Source of the DNA: an uncultured Flavobacteriaceae bacterium
GTDB lineage: Bacteria > Bacteroidota > Bacteroidia > Flavobacteriales > Flavobacteriaceae
Direction of reading: 5' to 3'
Length of the DNA: 64,000 nt
Assembly: GCA_947489085.1 (NCBI GenBank)
Contig: CANLCJ010000013.1
Span: 1-64,000, forward strand
Shown here: one piece after another, positions 34,791 through 45,072 of the stretch
Layout: the number at the start of each line of letters is the position of its first letter
Position numbering within the stretch: the stretch's first letter is position 1
Program-made: the position numbers and the translations under genes
Notes under the pieces: model-generated
The model's input: the letters and a program-made list of their open reading frames with translations, nothing else
Databases searched by the model: none
What the model was told of the DNA's origin: nothing

Positions 34791-34811
34791 AATCAATAAT
34801 ATAACATAATT

Positions 34812-36065
34812 ATGCCATATTTATTCACCTCGGAAAGTGTTTCTGAAGGTCATCCAGATAAAGTTGCAGACCAGATTAGTGATGCACTTATTGATAATTT
34901 TTTAGCTTTTGATACAGAATCGAAGGTTGCTTGCGAAACATTGGTAACTACAGGGCAGGTTGTACTTGCTGGAGAGGTAAAATCTAATACTTATTTAGAT
35001 GTACAGAAAATTGCGCGAGATACTATTAATAAAATAGGCTACACCAAAGGAGAGTACATGTTCGATGGAAATTCTTGTGGCGTATTTTCGGCTATACACG
35101 AACAATCTGAAGACATTAATCAAGGTGTAGACCGTGGGAGTAAAGAGGAACAAGGTGCAGGAGATCAAGGTATGATGTTTGGTTATGCGACCAACGAAAC
35201 CGAAAACTATATGCCTTTGGCTTTAGACCTTTCGCACCTCATTCTTTTAGAACTTGCAGCGTTGCGTCGTGAAAATAAAGACATTACTTATTTACGTCCA
35301 GATTCTAAAAGTCAGGTTACTATAGAATACAGCGATGACAATGTGCCGCAACGCATAGAAGCTATTGTAGTCTCTACACAGCATGACGATTTTGCTGATG
35401 ATGATACTATGTTGGCTAAAATTAGAAAGGACATTGTAGCTATTTTAATTCCTCGCGTCATTGCTAAATTACCAGAACCACTCAAAGCCTTATTTAATAG
35501 CGCTATAAAGTACCACATTAACCCTACTGGAAAATTTGTTATTGGCGGTCCACATGGCGATACAGGCTTAACAGGTCGTAAAATTATTGTAGATACTTAT
35601 GGCGGTAAAGGTGCACACGGTGGTGGTGCATTCTCTGGTAAAGACCCAAGTAAAGTAGACAGAAGTGCTGCTTATGCAACACGACACATTGCTAAAAACT
35701 TAGTGGCTGCTGGTGTGGCTAGCGAAGTTCTGGTACAAGTGAGTTATGCCATTGGCGTTGTAGAACCTATGGGGATTTTTGTTGAAACTTACGGTAGTGC
35801 TAAGGTAGACTTGAGTGATGGTGAAATTGCCAATAAAGTTTCTGAAATTTTTGATATGCGTCCTTTCGCTATCGAAGAACGTTTAAAATTACGCTCACCA
35901 ATGTACAGCGAAACTGCAGCCTATGGCCACATGGGAAGAAAAAATGAAGTGGTTAGTAAAACATTTACACAGCCTAATGGCGAAAGTAAAACCTTAGATG
36001 TGGAATTATTTACTTGGGAAAAATTAGATTATATAGACCAGGTTAAAACTGCTTTTAATATTTAA
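34812..36065 (+). CDS. metK: S-adenosylmethionine synthetase
   Basis: Makes SAM from methionine and ATP. N-terminal [20 protein letters not shown] (6-25), the [15 protein letters not shown] motif (~117-128), [21 protein letters not shown] (~243-263) and the P-loop-like [19 protein letters not shown]. 417 aa, slightly longer than E. coli MetK (384). Monocistronic, controlled by the SAM-II-like element upstream, with a strong terminator downstream. Confidence 0.96.
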   Translation: MPYLFTSESVSEGHPDKVADQISDALIDNFLAFDTESKVACETLVTTGQVVLAGEVKSNTYLDVQKIARDTINKIGYTKGEYMFDGNSCGVFSAIHEQSEDINQGVDRGSKEEQGAGDQGMMFGYATNETENYMPLALDLSHLILLELAALRRENKDITYLRPDSKSQVTIEYSDDNVPQRIEAIVVSTQHDDFADDDTMLAKIRKDIVAILIPRVIAKLPEPLKALFNSAIKYHINPTGKFVIGGPHGDTGLTGRKIIVDTYGGKGAHGGGAFSGKDPSKVDRSAAYATRHIAKNLVAAGVASEVLVQVSYAIGVVEPMGIFVETYGSAKVDLSDGEIANKVSEIFDMRPFAIEERLKLRSPMYSETAAYGHMGRKNEVVSKTFTQPNGESKTLDVELFTWEKLDYIDQVKTAFNI

Positions 36066-36079
36066 ATAAGATATTTTAA

Positions 36080-36120
36080 TATAAAAAAAGGGAGCATCAA
36101 GTTTTGATGCTCCCTTTTTT
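36080..36120. terminator. Convergent terminator between metK and the DUF1348 gene
   Basis: AAAAAAAGGGAGCATCAA pairs with TTGATGCTCCCTTTTTTT around GTT. Long T runs on both strands allow it to end both convergent transcripts. Confidence 0.85.
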
Positions 36121-36135
36121 TATGTTAAACCTTAA

Positions 36136-36546
36136 TTACAACTTTCGTTCGCTTTCGGTTATTTCTAGATCGTTAATACTAGCAAAGCGCTTTTGCATAA
36201 GGCCATTAGCGTCGAATTCCCAATTTTCGTTACCGTAAGCACGAAACCACTGCCCTGCTTCATTATGGTATTCGTACTCAAAACGTACCGCAATTTTATT
36301 TTCTGTAAACGCCCAAAGTTCTTTCTTAAGTTTATAACTCTGTTCCGTTTTCCATTTATCTTTTAAAAATGCAACAACCTCTGCTCTTCCATTAATAAAT
36401 TTGTTTCTATTTCGCCATTCTGTATCAGGAGAGTAAGCCATAGATACTTTTTCTGGATTTTTTGCATTCCAAGCATCTTCTGCCATTTGTACTTTTTGCT
36501 TAGCGGTCTCTTCTGTAAATGGTGGTAAAGGGTGTTTTTGCTCCAT
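36136..36546 (-). CDS. DUF1348 / SnoaL-like protein
   Basis: 136 residues, NTF2-like cone fold. Seen: [25 protein letters not shown] (27-51), [56 protein letters not shown] split over ~84-116, and IND near the end. These are the conserved blocks of DUF1348. The family includes no well-defined enzyme, so the substrate is unknown. Cytosolic; single gene facing metK. Confidence 0.85.
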   Translation of the reverse strand: MEQKHPLPPFTEETAKQKVQMAEDAWNAKNPEKVSMAYSPDTEWRNRNKFINGRAEVVAFLKDKWKTEQSYKLKKELWAFTENKIAVRFEYEYHNEAGQWFRAYGNENWEFDANGLMQKRFASINDLEITESERKL

Positions 36547-36551
36547 AGCAT

Positions 36552-37095
36552 TATATTTTTATTTTAATCTTTTTATCACAACAAATTACACATTATTAAC
36601 AAATATTTCAATATTTAAAAACCTATTATCACCCTCATTTATTGAGAATTATGGTAAAACCACATCTCTATTTTCCAAAATTGCTAAAAATCTTTAAATT
36701 TTAACTTTTTTTCGTTTTCTTAACAAGAAGAAATTAGTTGATTTGTGAAAACAACTAACAAACAACTAAAGTAAGGTCGATACAGTTAACCACTGTATTG
36801 GCCTTAATTTTTCTAATTCCACACTGTTTTTCTTCAATAATCTTAACATCTAAAAACACTTGCTTGTATTCCGCAATACAAAAACGCATTTATTTTACTT
36901 TTAAAGTTATTTTTTCTTACTATTAGGTGCTTTTTTCACATTAATTTATTTTCTTTGTATAAAACTACACTAAGACTGCATTTAACATGTTTAGATTTAA
37001 ATTTATTTCATGTTGAGTACTAATACTACGAGTACATGTTACTTGTAGAGAAACTCTAACTAGATAACTACCTTTCAATAATTAGAGTTATTCTT
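36552..37095. other. Gene-free AT-rich region with one orphan hairpin
   Basis: No ORF is credible over ~550 bp. A hairpin at 36773-36806 (AAGG-C-ATACAGT against ACTGTAT-GGCCTT with a T-rich tail) looks like a terminator but has no recognisable gene before it on either strand. Confidence 0.5.
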
Positions 37096-37125
37096 TTGAT
37101 ATGTAAATCCTTATAATTAATTTTG
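37096..37125 (+). promoter_or_regulatory. Bacteroidota-type promoter of the 176-aa gene
   Basis: TTG (37096-37098), 19 bp spacer, TAATTTTG (37118-37125): an exact match to the TTG-N19-TAnnTTTG consensus, 69 bp before the ATG. Confidence 0.65.
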
Positions 37126-37193
37126 TAAGATTAAATTTATATGTTTGAAAGCTGTAACCTATAAATAGCGACCAATTAACTTTCAACTAAGAT

Positions 37194-37724
37194 ATGAGCA
37201 AAGAAGTTATTCCCTTTGATGAACTATACCTAGACGCTGTAGACCCTGATGGGTTAATCTCGTCTTTCATTACTGGGCATCTTATGATAGAGTTTATGTT
37301 AATTAAACTTGTAGAAATCGATTCCTCTAAATTATCGATTTGTGAAAACAAAATAACACATTGCAGATTGATAAATTTGGCCTCTGGGCTGGATTTAATA
37401 GATGATAAACAGACGGAGGTTTTGCTAGGTATAAATGTTATAAGAAATAAGTTTGCAGAAAATATAGCATACCGCCCGACCATAGAGGAGGTAAAGCATT
37501 TATTTATTTTAGCAAAGAATAGTTTTAAAGACTTAAATTATGGCCTTATAAAGGGGATAGCAGAGCTTGAAGGAAAGTCTTCTATATACGAATGCAAGCC
37601 ATATATTTATTCTAATTTGTTTACTCAAATTGCTTACGATTTGCATGAAGTATATCAAGAATTTAGTGGTGATATTATTCAAGCTAAAAAAGATAAAGAT
37701 ACGGATAGTGAAAGTGAAGATTAG
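37194..37724 (+). CDS. HEPN/MltR-like protein of unknown function
   Basis: 176-residue, mostly helical, soluble protein. The core GHLMIEFMLIKLVEI, CRLINLASGLDLID, and VLLGINVIRNKFAENIAYRPT resembles DUF4145/MltR and HEPN proteins, in which the last motif is usually RNxFAH. Here the His is replaced (RNKFAEN), so an RNase-type HEPN activity is unlikely. The acidic tail KKDKDTDSESED is low-complexity. It has a good promoter of its own and stands alone between gene-free DNA and the receptor gene on the other strand. Confidence 0.5.
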   Translation: MSKEVIPFDELYLDAVDPDGLISSFITGHLMIEFMLIKLVEIDSSKLSICENKITHCRLINLASGLDLIDDKQTEVLLGINVIRNKFAENIAYRPTIEEVKHLFILAKNSFKDLNYGLIKGIAELEGKSSIYECKPYIYSNLFTQIAYDLHEVYQEFSGDIIQAKKDKDTDSESED

Positions 37725-37773
37725 CACCTTACTTTAGAAGCGTAAATAGTAAACGTAGTTTTTAACGCGTTAT

Positions 37774-40482
37774 CTATATATCGTATCGCACTCTAAAGGT
37801 AACAAAGCGTGGCTGTATAAAATATTCTGATGAAAAAACAGAAACATTGGTGTTGCCATTCTGCACTTGAGAATTTGTATTTAATAAATTTGATGCCTTT
37901 ATAATATATTCCCATTTTGCATCTTTATTTTTTTTATAAGATAATGATGCATCCCAAATTTCGAACTCTTGAGGTGCTCTGTTCTCTGTGGTTTGCCTAT
38001 TATAACTGTAGCGTGTTAAAAACGTAAACGACTTTAAAAATAAAGCATCAAAAGTCGCCATTGGGGCATTTGTAGTAAACGTTGTCGCTCTCTCACCTTG
38101 AACATTTCTATTAACACCATATCTATAGGATAGTCTAAAATTTGGGGCTTTAGTAAAGTTAGACCGTAATTCTGGTGTGTAATTTTGACTAAACCCCTCA
38201 TTTATGGAGCGACTACCGCCAACAAACTGATTAAATTTACTGTAGTTTATTCTTGTGTTTAAACTAACTCTAAGCTTGCCAAATGTGCGTTGAATGCGAC
38301 CGTTAGCTGCAATAGTTTCGTCTGTAAATTGTGAATTAAAAAATTGATTTGTCCTAATAACGCTTTCAAAATTAGATAAGGTTCTTATTTGGTCTATAGC
38401 GTTACTATACGTTAACCTAGCGAAAACGTTCGTGTAATTAAACAAATTAAAACTGCGGTAAATTAGACTTACAGTGTTTGTTATTGCATTTTGTAGTTGG
38501 GGGTTACCAATCTGCAGGTTATTAAAGTTATTTAATACGATTCCTCTGGCTAGGCTTGTAACATCTGTAAATTGATTTCGCATAGCGTATCTTAAAATTA
38601 AACTCTCGCTTTTTTTAAATTGTATGCGTGTTTCAAAATTGGGTAATACCAAAGCAAAATTATCTTTAACCTCTACACCAAACTGCCTGTTGCCATAAGT
38701 ATAAATGTGTGCAGAAAGCCCTGGAACAAAAGTGAACTTTCCTGATTTTAAAGTGTATTTCGCTCCCAAATAAACATCGCTAAAATTATAAACTACGGCA
38801 TTGGCATCTAGCCCATCGTTAAAATTTGGAGTAGGATCTAACGTGGTTGTATCGTCTAATATTTGAAATATATTCGAATTAAAATCTTGTCTGCTAAAAA
38901 TTGAGCCAATGGTAAAATTCACATTGCTTTTTCCGTTTAAAACACGCCAATAATCGAGTTTAGCATCCAGTTGATTAGACGTTACACGTCTGTTTTGGTT
39001 GATGTTATACCCTACCTGTTCTCCGTCTAAACCCAAACTTTCCGCAACGGGTTCGTAGCGTTCATTATTTTCTAATATCGCATTATAAAAAGGATCTTCG
39101 TCTTGCAAAACATGCTGTACCTCCAAAGCAAAAATATCTGCCTCGCTTAGCGTATAATAATAATTTACATTCTGTTTTAAACTAAAGGGTGTATTCTCTT
39201 CCAATTGCACTGTATTTCCTATTACCGACGATGTTAAATCTCTTTCTTGAGATTCTTTTGTAATGCGCCCCAATACATCGTAATCCAGCTGGTTATTGGT
39301 ATTCGGCTTATAAACGGCGCTTAGCTTTAGCAACCCGATATCTGATTGCTGTGTTGTGCTTTGGTCTGTTATTTCGTCTGGAATACCTAAATTAGGGTTT
39401 GTATATTGTATTGCATTTATCTGCCTTATGTTAATATCGTTAGCATTAAAAATTCCGAAACCGCTAATATCTAACGCTTTGTTTGGCGAATAACTAAAGT
39501 TACTGGCGGCTAATTTATTTTCTATGTTCTGAGCGCGATTGTTTTGAGTAGCCAAAAAGCCTAAATTATTATTTCCCAAGCTTAAATTTGTACCACTATC
39601 TCTACCCGGAGCTCTAAAACCACCTCCAAACCCTTGCAGATCGCGCCTGTTAAGTGCAGGTTCGCCTGTGTTGTTAAGATCGCCTATAATATTAACACTA
39701 TACTTTGGGCTATAGTAAAAAAGCTTTGGTTGCAGTACATACAGTTTTTCTCTGGGAGCAGTGCCACCTCCCGCAGTAATGTTACCAAACCAAAAATTCT
39801 TTTTGCCTGCTTTTAACTTTATGTTTATGGCGTAATTATCTTGGTTATTGGTTACGCTTTTTAGTTGATTGATTTCTGAAAAATTCTTTAATACCTGTAC
39901 CTTATCTACTGCGTTAGAGGGTATATTTTTAGTTGCTAATTTTGTATCGCCATCAAAGAAATCCTTCCCGTCTACCATTAACTTAGTTACACGCTGTCCT
40001 TCAACTTCTATTTGTCCGTCATCATTAACCTCAACACCTGGCAATTTTTCTAAAATATCTTCTAACTTTCGCTCTGTCCCATTTTTAAATGCATCTGCAC
40101 TATAGATCAAGGTATCGCCTTTTACTGTTACAGGCAACTCATACGTTAACTCTACAGCTTCTAATGCATTTTTGTCTACAAACAAAGTAACATCTTTGGT
40201 AATATTTTCGGTAGTAGTTTTTAAGACTTCTTCGTGCGTTTGCATGCCTACGTAACTCACTTGAAAAATGTATGTAGAATTTAAACTAAGTGGCATGGTA
40301 TACTTTCCCTTTGCACTGGTAATGGCATAAGATTCCATAATACTAGTGGCCTTGTTAATTGCTATAACATTTGCCAATTCTAAATCTTGCCCCAAAGAAT
40401 CTTTAACAATACCCTGTACCTTTACTTGAGAAAATCCAAGAGCTATTACCAGACAAGCTACAATTGTAAGTTTAGTTTTCAT
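37774..40482 (-). CDS. TonB-receptor-like outer-membrane beta-barrel protein with CarboxypepD-reg domain
   Basis: 902 residues. Signal peptide (KLTIVACLVIALGFSQ). Residues ~22-100 form a carboxypeptidase-regulatory-like domain (VQGIVKDSLGQDLELANVIAIN, YIFQVSYVGMQT). A plug-like segment follows (LEDILEKLPGVEVNDDGQIEVEGQRV, VMVDGKDFFDGD-like), then a long beta-barrel ending in an aromatic C-terminus (FVTFRVRYDI). It belongs to the OMP beta-brl family of Bacteroidota and lacks the classic SusC signature, so the substrate is unknown. The GLPGLI protein is encoded 28 bp upstream in the same direction; the two are commonly linked. Confidence 0.85.
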   Translation of the reverse strand: MKTKLTIVACLVIALGFSQVKVQGIVKDSLGQDLELANVIAINKATSIMESYAITSAKGKYTMPLSLNSTYIFQVSYVGMQTHEEVLKTTTENITKDVTLFVDKNALEAVELTYELPVTVKGDTLIYSADAFKNGTERKLEDILEKLPGVEVNDDGQIEVEGQRVTKLMVDGKDFFDGDTKLATKNIPSNAVDKVQVLKNFSEINQLKSVTNNQDNYAINIKLKAGKKNFWFGNITAGGGTAPREKLYVLQPKLFYYSPKYSVNIIGDLNNTGEPALNRRDLQGFGGGFRAPGRDSGTNLSLGNNNLGFLATQNNRAQNIENKLAASNFSYSPNKALDISGFGIFNANDINIRQINAIQYTNPNLGIPDEITDQSTTQQSDIGLLKLSAVYKPNTNNQLDYDVLGRITKESQERDLTSSVIGNTVQLEENTPFSLKQNVNYYYTLSEADIFALEVQHVLQDEDPFYNAILENNERYEPVAESLGLDGEQVGYNINQNRRVTSNQLDAKLDYWRVLNGKSNVNFTIGSIFSRQDFNSNIFQILDDTTTLDPTPNFNDGLDANAVVYNFSDVYLGAKYTLKSGKFTFVPGLSAHIYTYGNRQFGVEVKDNFALVLPNFETRIQFKKSESLILRYAMRNQFTDVTSLARGIVLNNFNNLQIGNPQLQNAITNTVSLIYRSFNLFNYTNVFARLTYSNAIDQIRTLSNFESVIRTNQFFNSQFTDETIAANGRIQRTFGKLRVSLNTRINYSKFNQFVGGSRSINEGFSQNYTPELRSNFTKAPNFRLSYRYGVNRNVQGERATTFTTNAPMATFDALFLKSFTFLTRYSYNRQTTENRAPQEFEIWDASLSYKKNKDAKWEYIIKASNLLNTNSQVQNGNTNVSVFSSEYFIQPRFVTFRVRYDI

Positions 40483-40510
40483 AAGTTTAAATTTGCCTGT
40501 TTTCTGTTAG

Positions 40511-41353
40511 CTAACGCCTGCCTTGCCCTCCACGTTGTCTCCTAAAATTAGCTCGCATTTCCTGGTATTTTTTAATAGCTATACCCTCGTACGCTTTTTG
40601 GCTTATAGCTTTACCTTTTGATGGTGCTTTAATTGTTAGTTTTTCTTTTGGGTTTACAACAATTTTAGAACACAAAATAGTAGTCTCTCCAGTACTAATT
40701 TCTAGAATTAGCCCAGGTAACCCCCAAAACTTATCTGGACCTTGGTTAACAGGTATCTGTGTGGTATACCAAGCTTCTATTTCTTTAGCCATAGGTAATT
40801 CCGCAATACTATCTTTCTTTTTGTTTTCTCTATTTTCAGATGCTGCGGCACGCCTAATTGTTAATAGGTTAAAATCTTCCCATGTTTTAGTAGCTGTGGC
40901 TTTTACACACAAATAGCGGCCTATTTGCTTTGTCTCACCTGTTATCTTCCATTCTAATTTTGGCAAGGTATCTACAACTTTAAAGGCCTTTCCAAATAAC
41001 TCATGCGCAATAAGCATTTCTTTCGTTTTTATGTTTTTATAGATTATACCATCTACTGCACCAGAAAGCAATGCCCCAAAACGTCGGCCTTGATTGGGGT
41101 TAGGAGCTTCTAACTTTTCTTCTTCTTTATAAACAGAAGCTTCTCGATTAAAATTTAAAATAAATGTTTTTTGAAACATACGTTTAAGCCTCTCCTTCAT
41201 ACGTTTCTTTTGTTCCTCACTCATATTAGGCCTACCGAAATTAGCTAAGTCTATTGAAGTTTTAGATGTATAGTAAGCTTTACCTTGAAAATTTTGAGCA
41301 TTTACACCTATTGTTATGAGTAAGAGTACTATTAATAACGGTTTGTTGAGCAT
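40511..41353 (-). CDS. GLPGLI family secreted protein
   Basis: 280 residues with a signal peptide (LLIVLLLITIGVNAQ). The defining motif is WGLPGLILEI (~218-227), preceded by EAWYTTQIPVNQGPDKF. YYTSKTSIDL at the start and GKAFKVVDTLPKLEWKITGETKQIGRYLCVKATATK split over ~125-160 also fit. The C-terminus is Arg/Gly rich (RRQRGGQGRR). Probably periplasmic or outer-membrane associated and working with the receptor encoded next to it; some members are tied to TonB receptors or metal handling, but the role is unproven. Confidence 0.88.
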   Translation of the reverse strand: MLNKPLLIVLLLITIGVNAQNFQGKAYYTSKTSIDLANFGRPNMSEEQKKRMKERLKRMFQKTFILNFNREASVYKEEEKLEAPNPNQGRRFGALLSGAVDGIIYKNIKTKEMLIAHELFGKAFKVVDTLPKLEWKITGETKQIGRYLCVKATATKTWEDFNLLTIRRAAASENRENKKKDSIAELPMAKEIEAWYTTQIPVNQGPDKFWGLPGLILEISTGETTILCSKIVVNPKEKLTIKAPSKGKAISQKAYEGIAIKKYQEMRANFRRQRGGQGRR

Positions 41354-41530
41354 GTCTAGAATTTATAAATTCTTAAAAGTAATACGGTTTGGACACTTTA
41401 TTTCAATATTAGTTTAAGCTAAATATTGTTAAATAAATGTTAATACTAAAGTGGCTTATCGAATCAGGATCTAAGATTATTTAGTGATTAAACTCTAAAA
41501 TTTGGTTTGATTTTTGTATTTTTCAAAACA

Positions 41531-42316
41531 ATGAAACTACGTTTTACTTTCTCAATACTATTGTTAAGCATCTGTACTTATGCCCAACAGGCAACTTCTA
41601 ATGTTACAGAAAAACACTTAAGTGTAGATGCAGATACACTAGTTGGCATTGATAACTTTGGCTCTGTTTTTTTTACTAAAAACAACGTTTTTTACAAAAA
41701 AAATAAGGACACTACGATAAGCTATAACAATTTGCAGTTAGGAAAGCTCACATCTGCACATATTTTTAACCCTCTAAAAATAAACTTGTTTTATAAGGAT
41801 TTAAACACCGTTATTATACTAGACAATAGGCTGGCAGAGATTTTTAGGGTAGATTTTAATGCTGCTATAGACTATAAAAACGTATCTTATGTTTCTTCTG
41901 GGTTTGATAATACAATTTGGCTGTTTAACCAAGACACTCAAATTTTAGAAGTATTCGATTATAAAAAAAGAAAAACTATAGCGCAAACGTTACGCCCTAT
42001 AAACGATCCTATTTTAAGCATAACAAGTAATTATAATTATTGTTATGTTTTAACTACCAAAGCCTTGTTAGTTTATAATTATTTTGGCAGCAGTGTTGCC
42101 AAGGTTACAAACGACGGTTTTGAAGCTATTACGGAAAACAATGAAGCGCTTATTTTAAAAAAAGAAAACAAGTTATTCCATTTAAACTTAGATACGAAAA
42201 CCACTCGCCCTATTGAAACTAATGGTATTTTGATATCTCAATTTTTTGCAATCAACCAAACCTTGTATATTTACGATGGTAAATCCCTCCAAAAACTCCA
42301 AATATTAACAAAATAA
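41531..42316 (+). CDS. Secreted protein, beta-propeller-like, unknown function
   Basis: 261 residues from the ATG at 41531 (MKLRFTFSILLLSICTYAQ, a clear signal peptide); an upstream in-frame ATG at 41507 would spoil it. The mature part shows repeated blade-like units (VGIDNFGSVFFTKNNVFYKK, VIILDNRLAEIFRVDF, FDNTIWLFNQDTQILEVFDY, YCYVLTTKALLVYNYFG), suggesting a WD/PQQ-like propeller. No catalytic motif. It lies 7 bp before the deoxynucleoside kinase gene, so they are probably co-transcribed, although no functional link is evident. Confidence 0.7.
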   Translation: MKLRFTFSILLLSICTYAQQATSNVTEKHLSVDADTLVGIDNFGSVFFTKNNVFYKKNKDTTISYNNLQLGKLTSAHIFNPLKINLFYKDLNTVIILDNRLAEIFRVDFNAAIDYKNVSYVSSGFDNTIWLFNQDTQILEVFDYKKRKTIAQTLRPINDPILSITSNYNYCYVLTTKALLVYNYFGSSVAKVTNDGFEAITENNEALILKKENKLFHLNLDTKTTRPIETNGILISQFFAINQTLYIYDGKSLQKLQILTK

Positions 42317-42323
42317 TACAACT

Positions 42324-42938
42324 ATGCATATAGCTGTTGCCGGAAATATTGGTGCTGGTAAAACAACACTAACTAAATTACTTGCAAAACATTACAAATG
42401 GGAAGCCCAACTGGAAGATGTTGTAGACAACCCTTATTTAGATGATTTTTACAACCAAATGGAGCGTTGGAGCTTTAACTTACAGGTGTATTTTTTAAAC
42501 AGTCGTTTTAGTCAGGTTTTGCAAATAAGGGAAAGTGGCAAGGATATTATTCAAGACAGAACCATCTACGAGGATGCACATATATTTGCTCCAAACTTGC
42601 ATGCCATGGGGTTAATGACTAACAGAGATTACGAGAATTACAGATCGCTATTCGATTTGATGGCCTCTCTCGTACAAGGCCCAGATTTGCTTATTTACTT
42701 AAGAAGTTCTATACCTAACTTAGTATCTCAAATTCATAAACGCGGTAGAGAGTACGAAAACTCTATTAGCATTGATTATCTTAGTCGCCTTAACGAACGT
42801 TACGAAGCTTGGGTTCACGGGTATGAAAAAGGAAAATTACTTATTATAGATGTAGACAATTTAAACTTTGTAGACAACCCCGAAGACTTAGGTTTTGTTA
42901 TTAATACTATAGATGCAGAAATAAATGGCCTCTTTTAA
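42324..42938 (+). CDS. Deoxynucleoside kinase
   Basis: 204 residues, salvage phosphorylation of deoxynucleosides. P-loop GNIGAGKTT (7-15), the substrate-binding ERWSFNLQVYFLNSR (48-62), the DRTIYED motif (~79-85) with the catalytic acidic residue, and the LID region IHKRGREYENSISIDYL. It belongs to the dCK/dGK-like family. Preference (dA/dG/dC) cannot be told from sequence. Confidence 0.92.
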   Translation: MHIAVAGNIGAGKTTLTKLLAKHYKWEAQLEDVVDNPYLDDFYNQMERWSFNLQVYFLNSRFSQVLQIRESGKDIIQDRTIYEDAHIFAPNLHAMGLMTNRDYENYRSLFDLMASLVQGPDLLIYLRSSIPNLVSQIHKRGREYENSISIDYLSRLNERYEAWVHGYEKGKLLIIDVDNLNFVDNPEDLGFVINTIDAEINGLF

Positions 42939-43004
42939 TCAAATGCCTCTAGCAGAACGATACTTTACTAAAAAAGAACTTTTTCTATATGTTTGATATT
43001 ACTT

Positions 43005-43012
43005 TAAATTTG
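43005..43012 (+). promoter_or_regulatory. dsbD promoter -7 box
   Basis: TAAATTTG fits TAnnTTTG, 53 bp before the ATG. No well-spaced TTG was identified. Confidence 0.4.
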
Positions 43013-43065
43013 TAATGAATTAAATTATTAAGCGCCTAAATATTTAATCATCCCAAAATTTCAAA

Positions 43066-45072
43066 ATGAAACACTTACTATTTATATTTTTATTTTGCCT
43101 TAGCACATTAAGCTTTTCTCAAATTTACGATCCTGTTGCTTGGGAAACTGCTGTCGAAAAAGTATCAGACAACACCTATAAACTTATAGCCACAGCAAAG
43201 ATTGAAAAGGGTTGGCACTTGTATGGACAAGACATTCCTGAATTTGGCCCAATACCAACTGCTTTTACTTATAATAATAAATCAGAAACATTTCAACTTA
43301 AAGGAAAAACTATTGAAGAAGAGGGTATTACTGTTTTCGATCCTGTTTTTGAAATGAAAGTAAAATATTTCGAAAAACAAACACGTTTTGAGCAGCTAGT
43401 TAGCACCAATACTGATTTAGAAAATATTACAGCTACTGTAGTTTTCATGGTATGCGACGATGAAAGGTGCTTACCTCCTACTGAAAATGAATTGGTTTTC
43501 AACTTAGTTCAAAACACATCTGCCACTTCAAAAAAAAAAGTAGTTACAAATTCCAAGAAGAGTAATACCCTATTGTATGGCCTGTCTATAGATGGGTTTG
43601 AGCCGCCATCTCAATCTTGCCCTACCGAAATTAGCACTCCTGTAGAAGACGTTGCCATACAAAACAGCACCTCTTTGTGGCGTATTTTTGGGCTTGGTTT
43701 TATCGGTGGTTTATTGGCATTGCTAACCCCTTGCGTATTTCCTATGATCCCTCTTACTGTTAGTTTTTTTACTAAAAAAGAAGGCTCTAAAAAAAGTTCT
43801 GGGATTTCTAAAGCACTTCTTTATGGCGCCTTTATTTTTGCGGTATATATTTTGCTTAGTGTACCTTTTCATTTGCTAGATTCTGTTAATCCAGACATCT
43901 TAAACGAAATTTCAACAAATACTTGGCTAAATATTATTTTCTTTATTGTTTTTGTGTTTTTTGCATTATCCTTTTTTGGGTTTTACGATTTAACACTGCC
44001 TGCCAGCTGGACAACTAAAACAACTCAGGGTGAAAATGCTGGTGGTATTATTGGCATCTTTTTTATGGCATTAACCTTAGCAATAGTATCGTTTTCTTGT
44101 ACTGGCCCCATTTTAGGATCTCTGCTTGCAGGGTCTTTAACCGCAGATGGCGGGGCTTGGCAACTTACTGCTGGAATGGGAGGTTTTGGTGTGTCTTTAG
44201 GCTTGCCTTTTGCTTTATTTGCCATGTTTCCTAATATGTTGAACGCACTTCCTAAATCTGGTGGTTGGCTAAACACCACTAAAGTAATATTAGGTTTTCT
44301 AGAATTGGCTTTAGCATTTAAATTTTTATCTAACGCAGATTTAGTAGCCCATTGGGGGATACTTAAAATAGAACCCTTCTTAATTTTATGGATTATTATT
44401 TTTACGGGTTTGGCGCTTTATCTTTTTGGGAAACTAAAATTCCCTCACGATTCGCCCTTGAAAAAGCTATCATTTTTTAGAATTGCAAGCGGTATTCTTG
44501 TGGCTAGTTTTGTTATTTATTTAGCCTCTGGGTTTAGAGTAAATAAAGACACGAAAACCTTTACGTCATTAACGTTGCTTAGTGGACTTGCTCCTCCAGT
44601 TGGTTATAGTTTTCTATACCCAAACAAATGCCCTAATAATTTAGATTGTTTTAAAGATTTAAAACAAGGCTTGGATTATGCTAAAAAAGTGAACAAGCCT
44701 GTTATAATAGACTTTACGGGCTTAGCCTGTGTAAATTGTCGTAAAATGGAAGAACACGTTTGGCCAGACAAAACCATAGATAACTACTTAAGGAACGATT
44801 ACGTGCTTATTTCTTTGTACGTAGACGACAAGAAGCCACTTCCTGAAAATGAGAATATAACTGTAGAACGAACGAACGGTGGCACGCGAACTCTTAAAAA
44901 TTATGGTCATAAATGGGCGCATTTTCAAACTCAATTTTTTAAATCGAATTCTCAACCATTTTATGCTATATTAAACGCAAATGGTACTAAAATATTAAAT
45001 ACACCTGTAGGATACACACCAGATAAGACAGCATTTGCAGATTTTCTTAAGTGTGGCTTAACACATCATTAA
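43066..45072 (+). CDS. dsbD: Thiol:disulfide interchange protein DsbD
   Basis: 668 residues carrying electrons from cytosolic thioredoxin to periplasmic partners. Signal peptide ([15 protein letters not shown]). N-terminal periplasmic domain to ~150 ([29 protein letters not shown] with paired Cys). Eight-helix CcdA-like core with the two redox Cys in [13 protein letters not shown] and [14 protein letters not shown]-terminal thioredoxin domain with the CVNC site in [16 protein letters not shown]. All three modules are complete. The gene ends overlapping the convergent App1-like gene by 4 bp. Confidence 0.93.
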   Translation: MKHLLFIFLFCLSTLSFSQIYDPVAWETAVEKVSDNTYKLIATAKIEKGWHLYGQDIPEFGPIPTAFTYNNKSETFQLKGKTIEEEGITVFDPVFEMKVKYFEKQTRFEQLVSTNTDLENITATVVFMVCDDERCLPPTENELVFNLVQNTSATSKKKVVTNSKKSNTLLYGLSIDGFEPPSQSCPTEISTPVEDVAIQNSTSLWRIFGLGFIGGLLALLTPCVFPMIPLTVSFFTKKEGSKKSSGISKALLYGAFIFAVYILLSVPFHLLDSVNPDILNEISTNTWLNIIFFIVFVFFALSFFGFYDLTLPASWTTKTTQGENAGGIIGIFFMALTLAIVSFSCTGPILGSLLAGSLTADGGAWQLTAGMGGFGVSLGLPFALFAMFPNMLNALPKSGGWLNTTKVILGFLELALAFKFLSNADLVAHWGILKIEPFLILWIIIFTGLALYLFGKLKFPHDSPLKKLSFFRIASGILVASFVIYLASGFRVNKDTKTFTSLTLLSGLAPPVGYSFLYPNKCPNNLDCFKDLKQGLDYAKKVNKPVIIDFTGLACVNCRKMEEHVWPDKTIDNYLRNDYVLISLYVDDKKPLPENENITVERTNGGTRTLKNYGHKWAHFQTQFFKSNSQPFYAILNANGTKILNTPVGYTPDKTAFADFLKCGLTHH

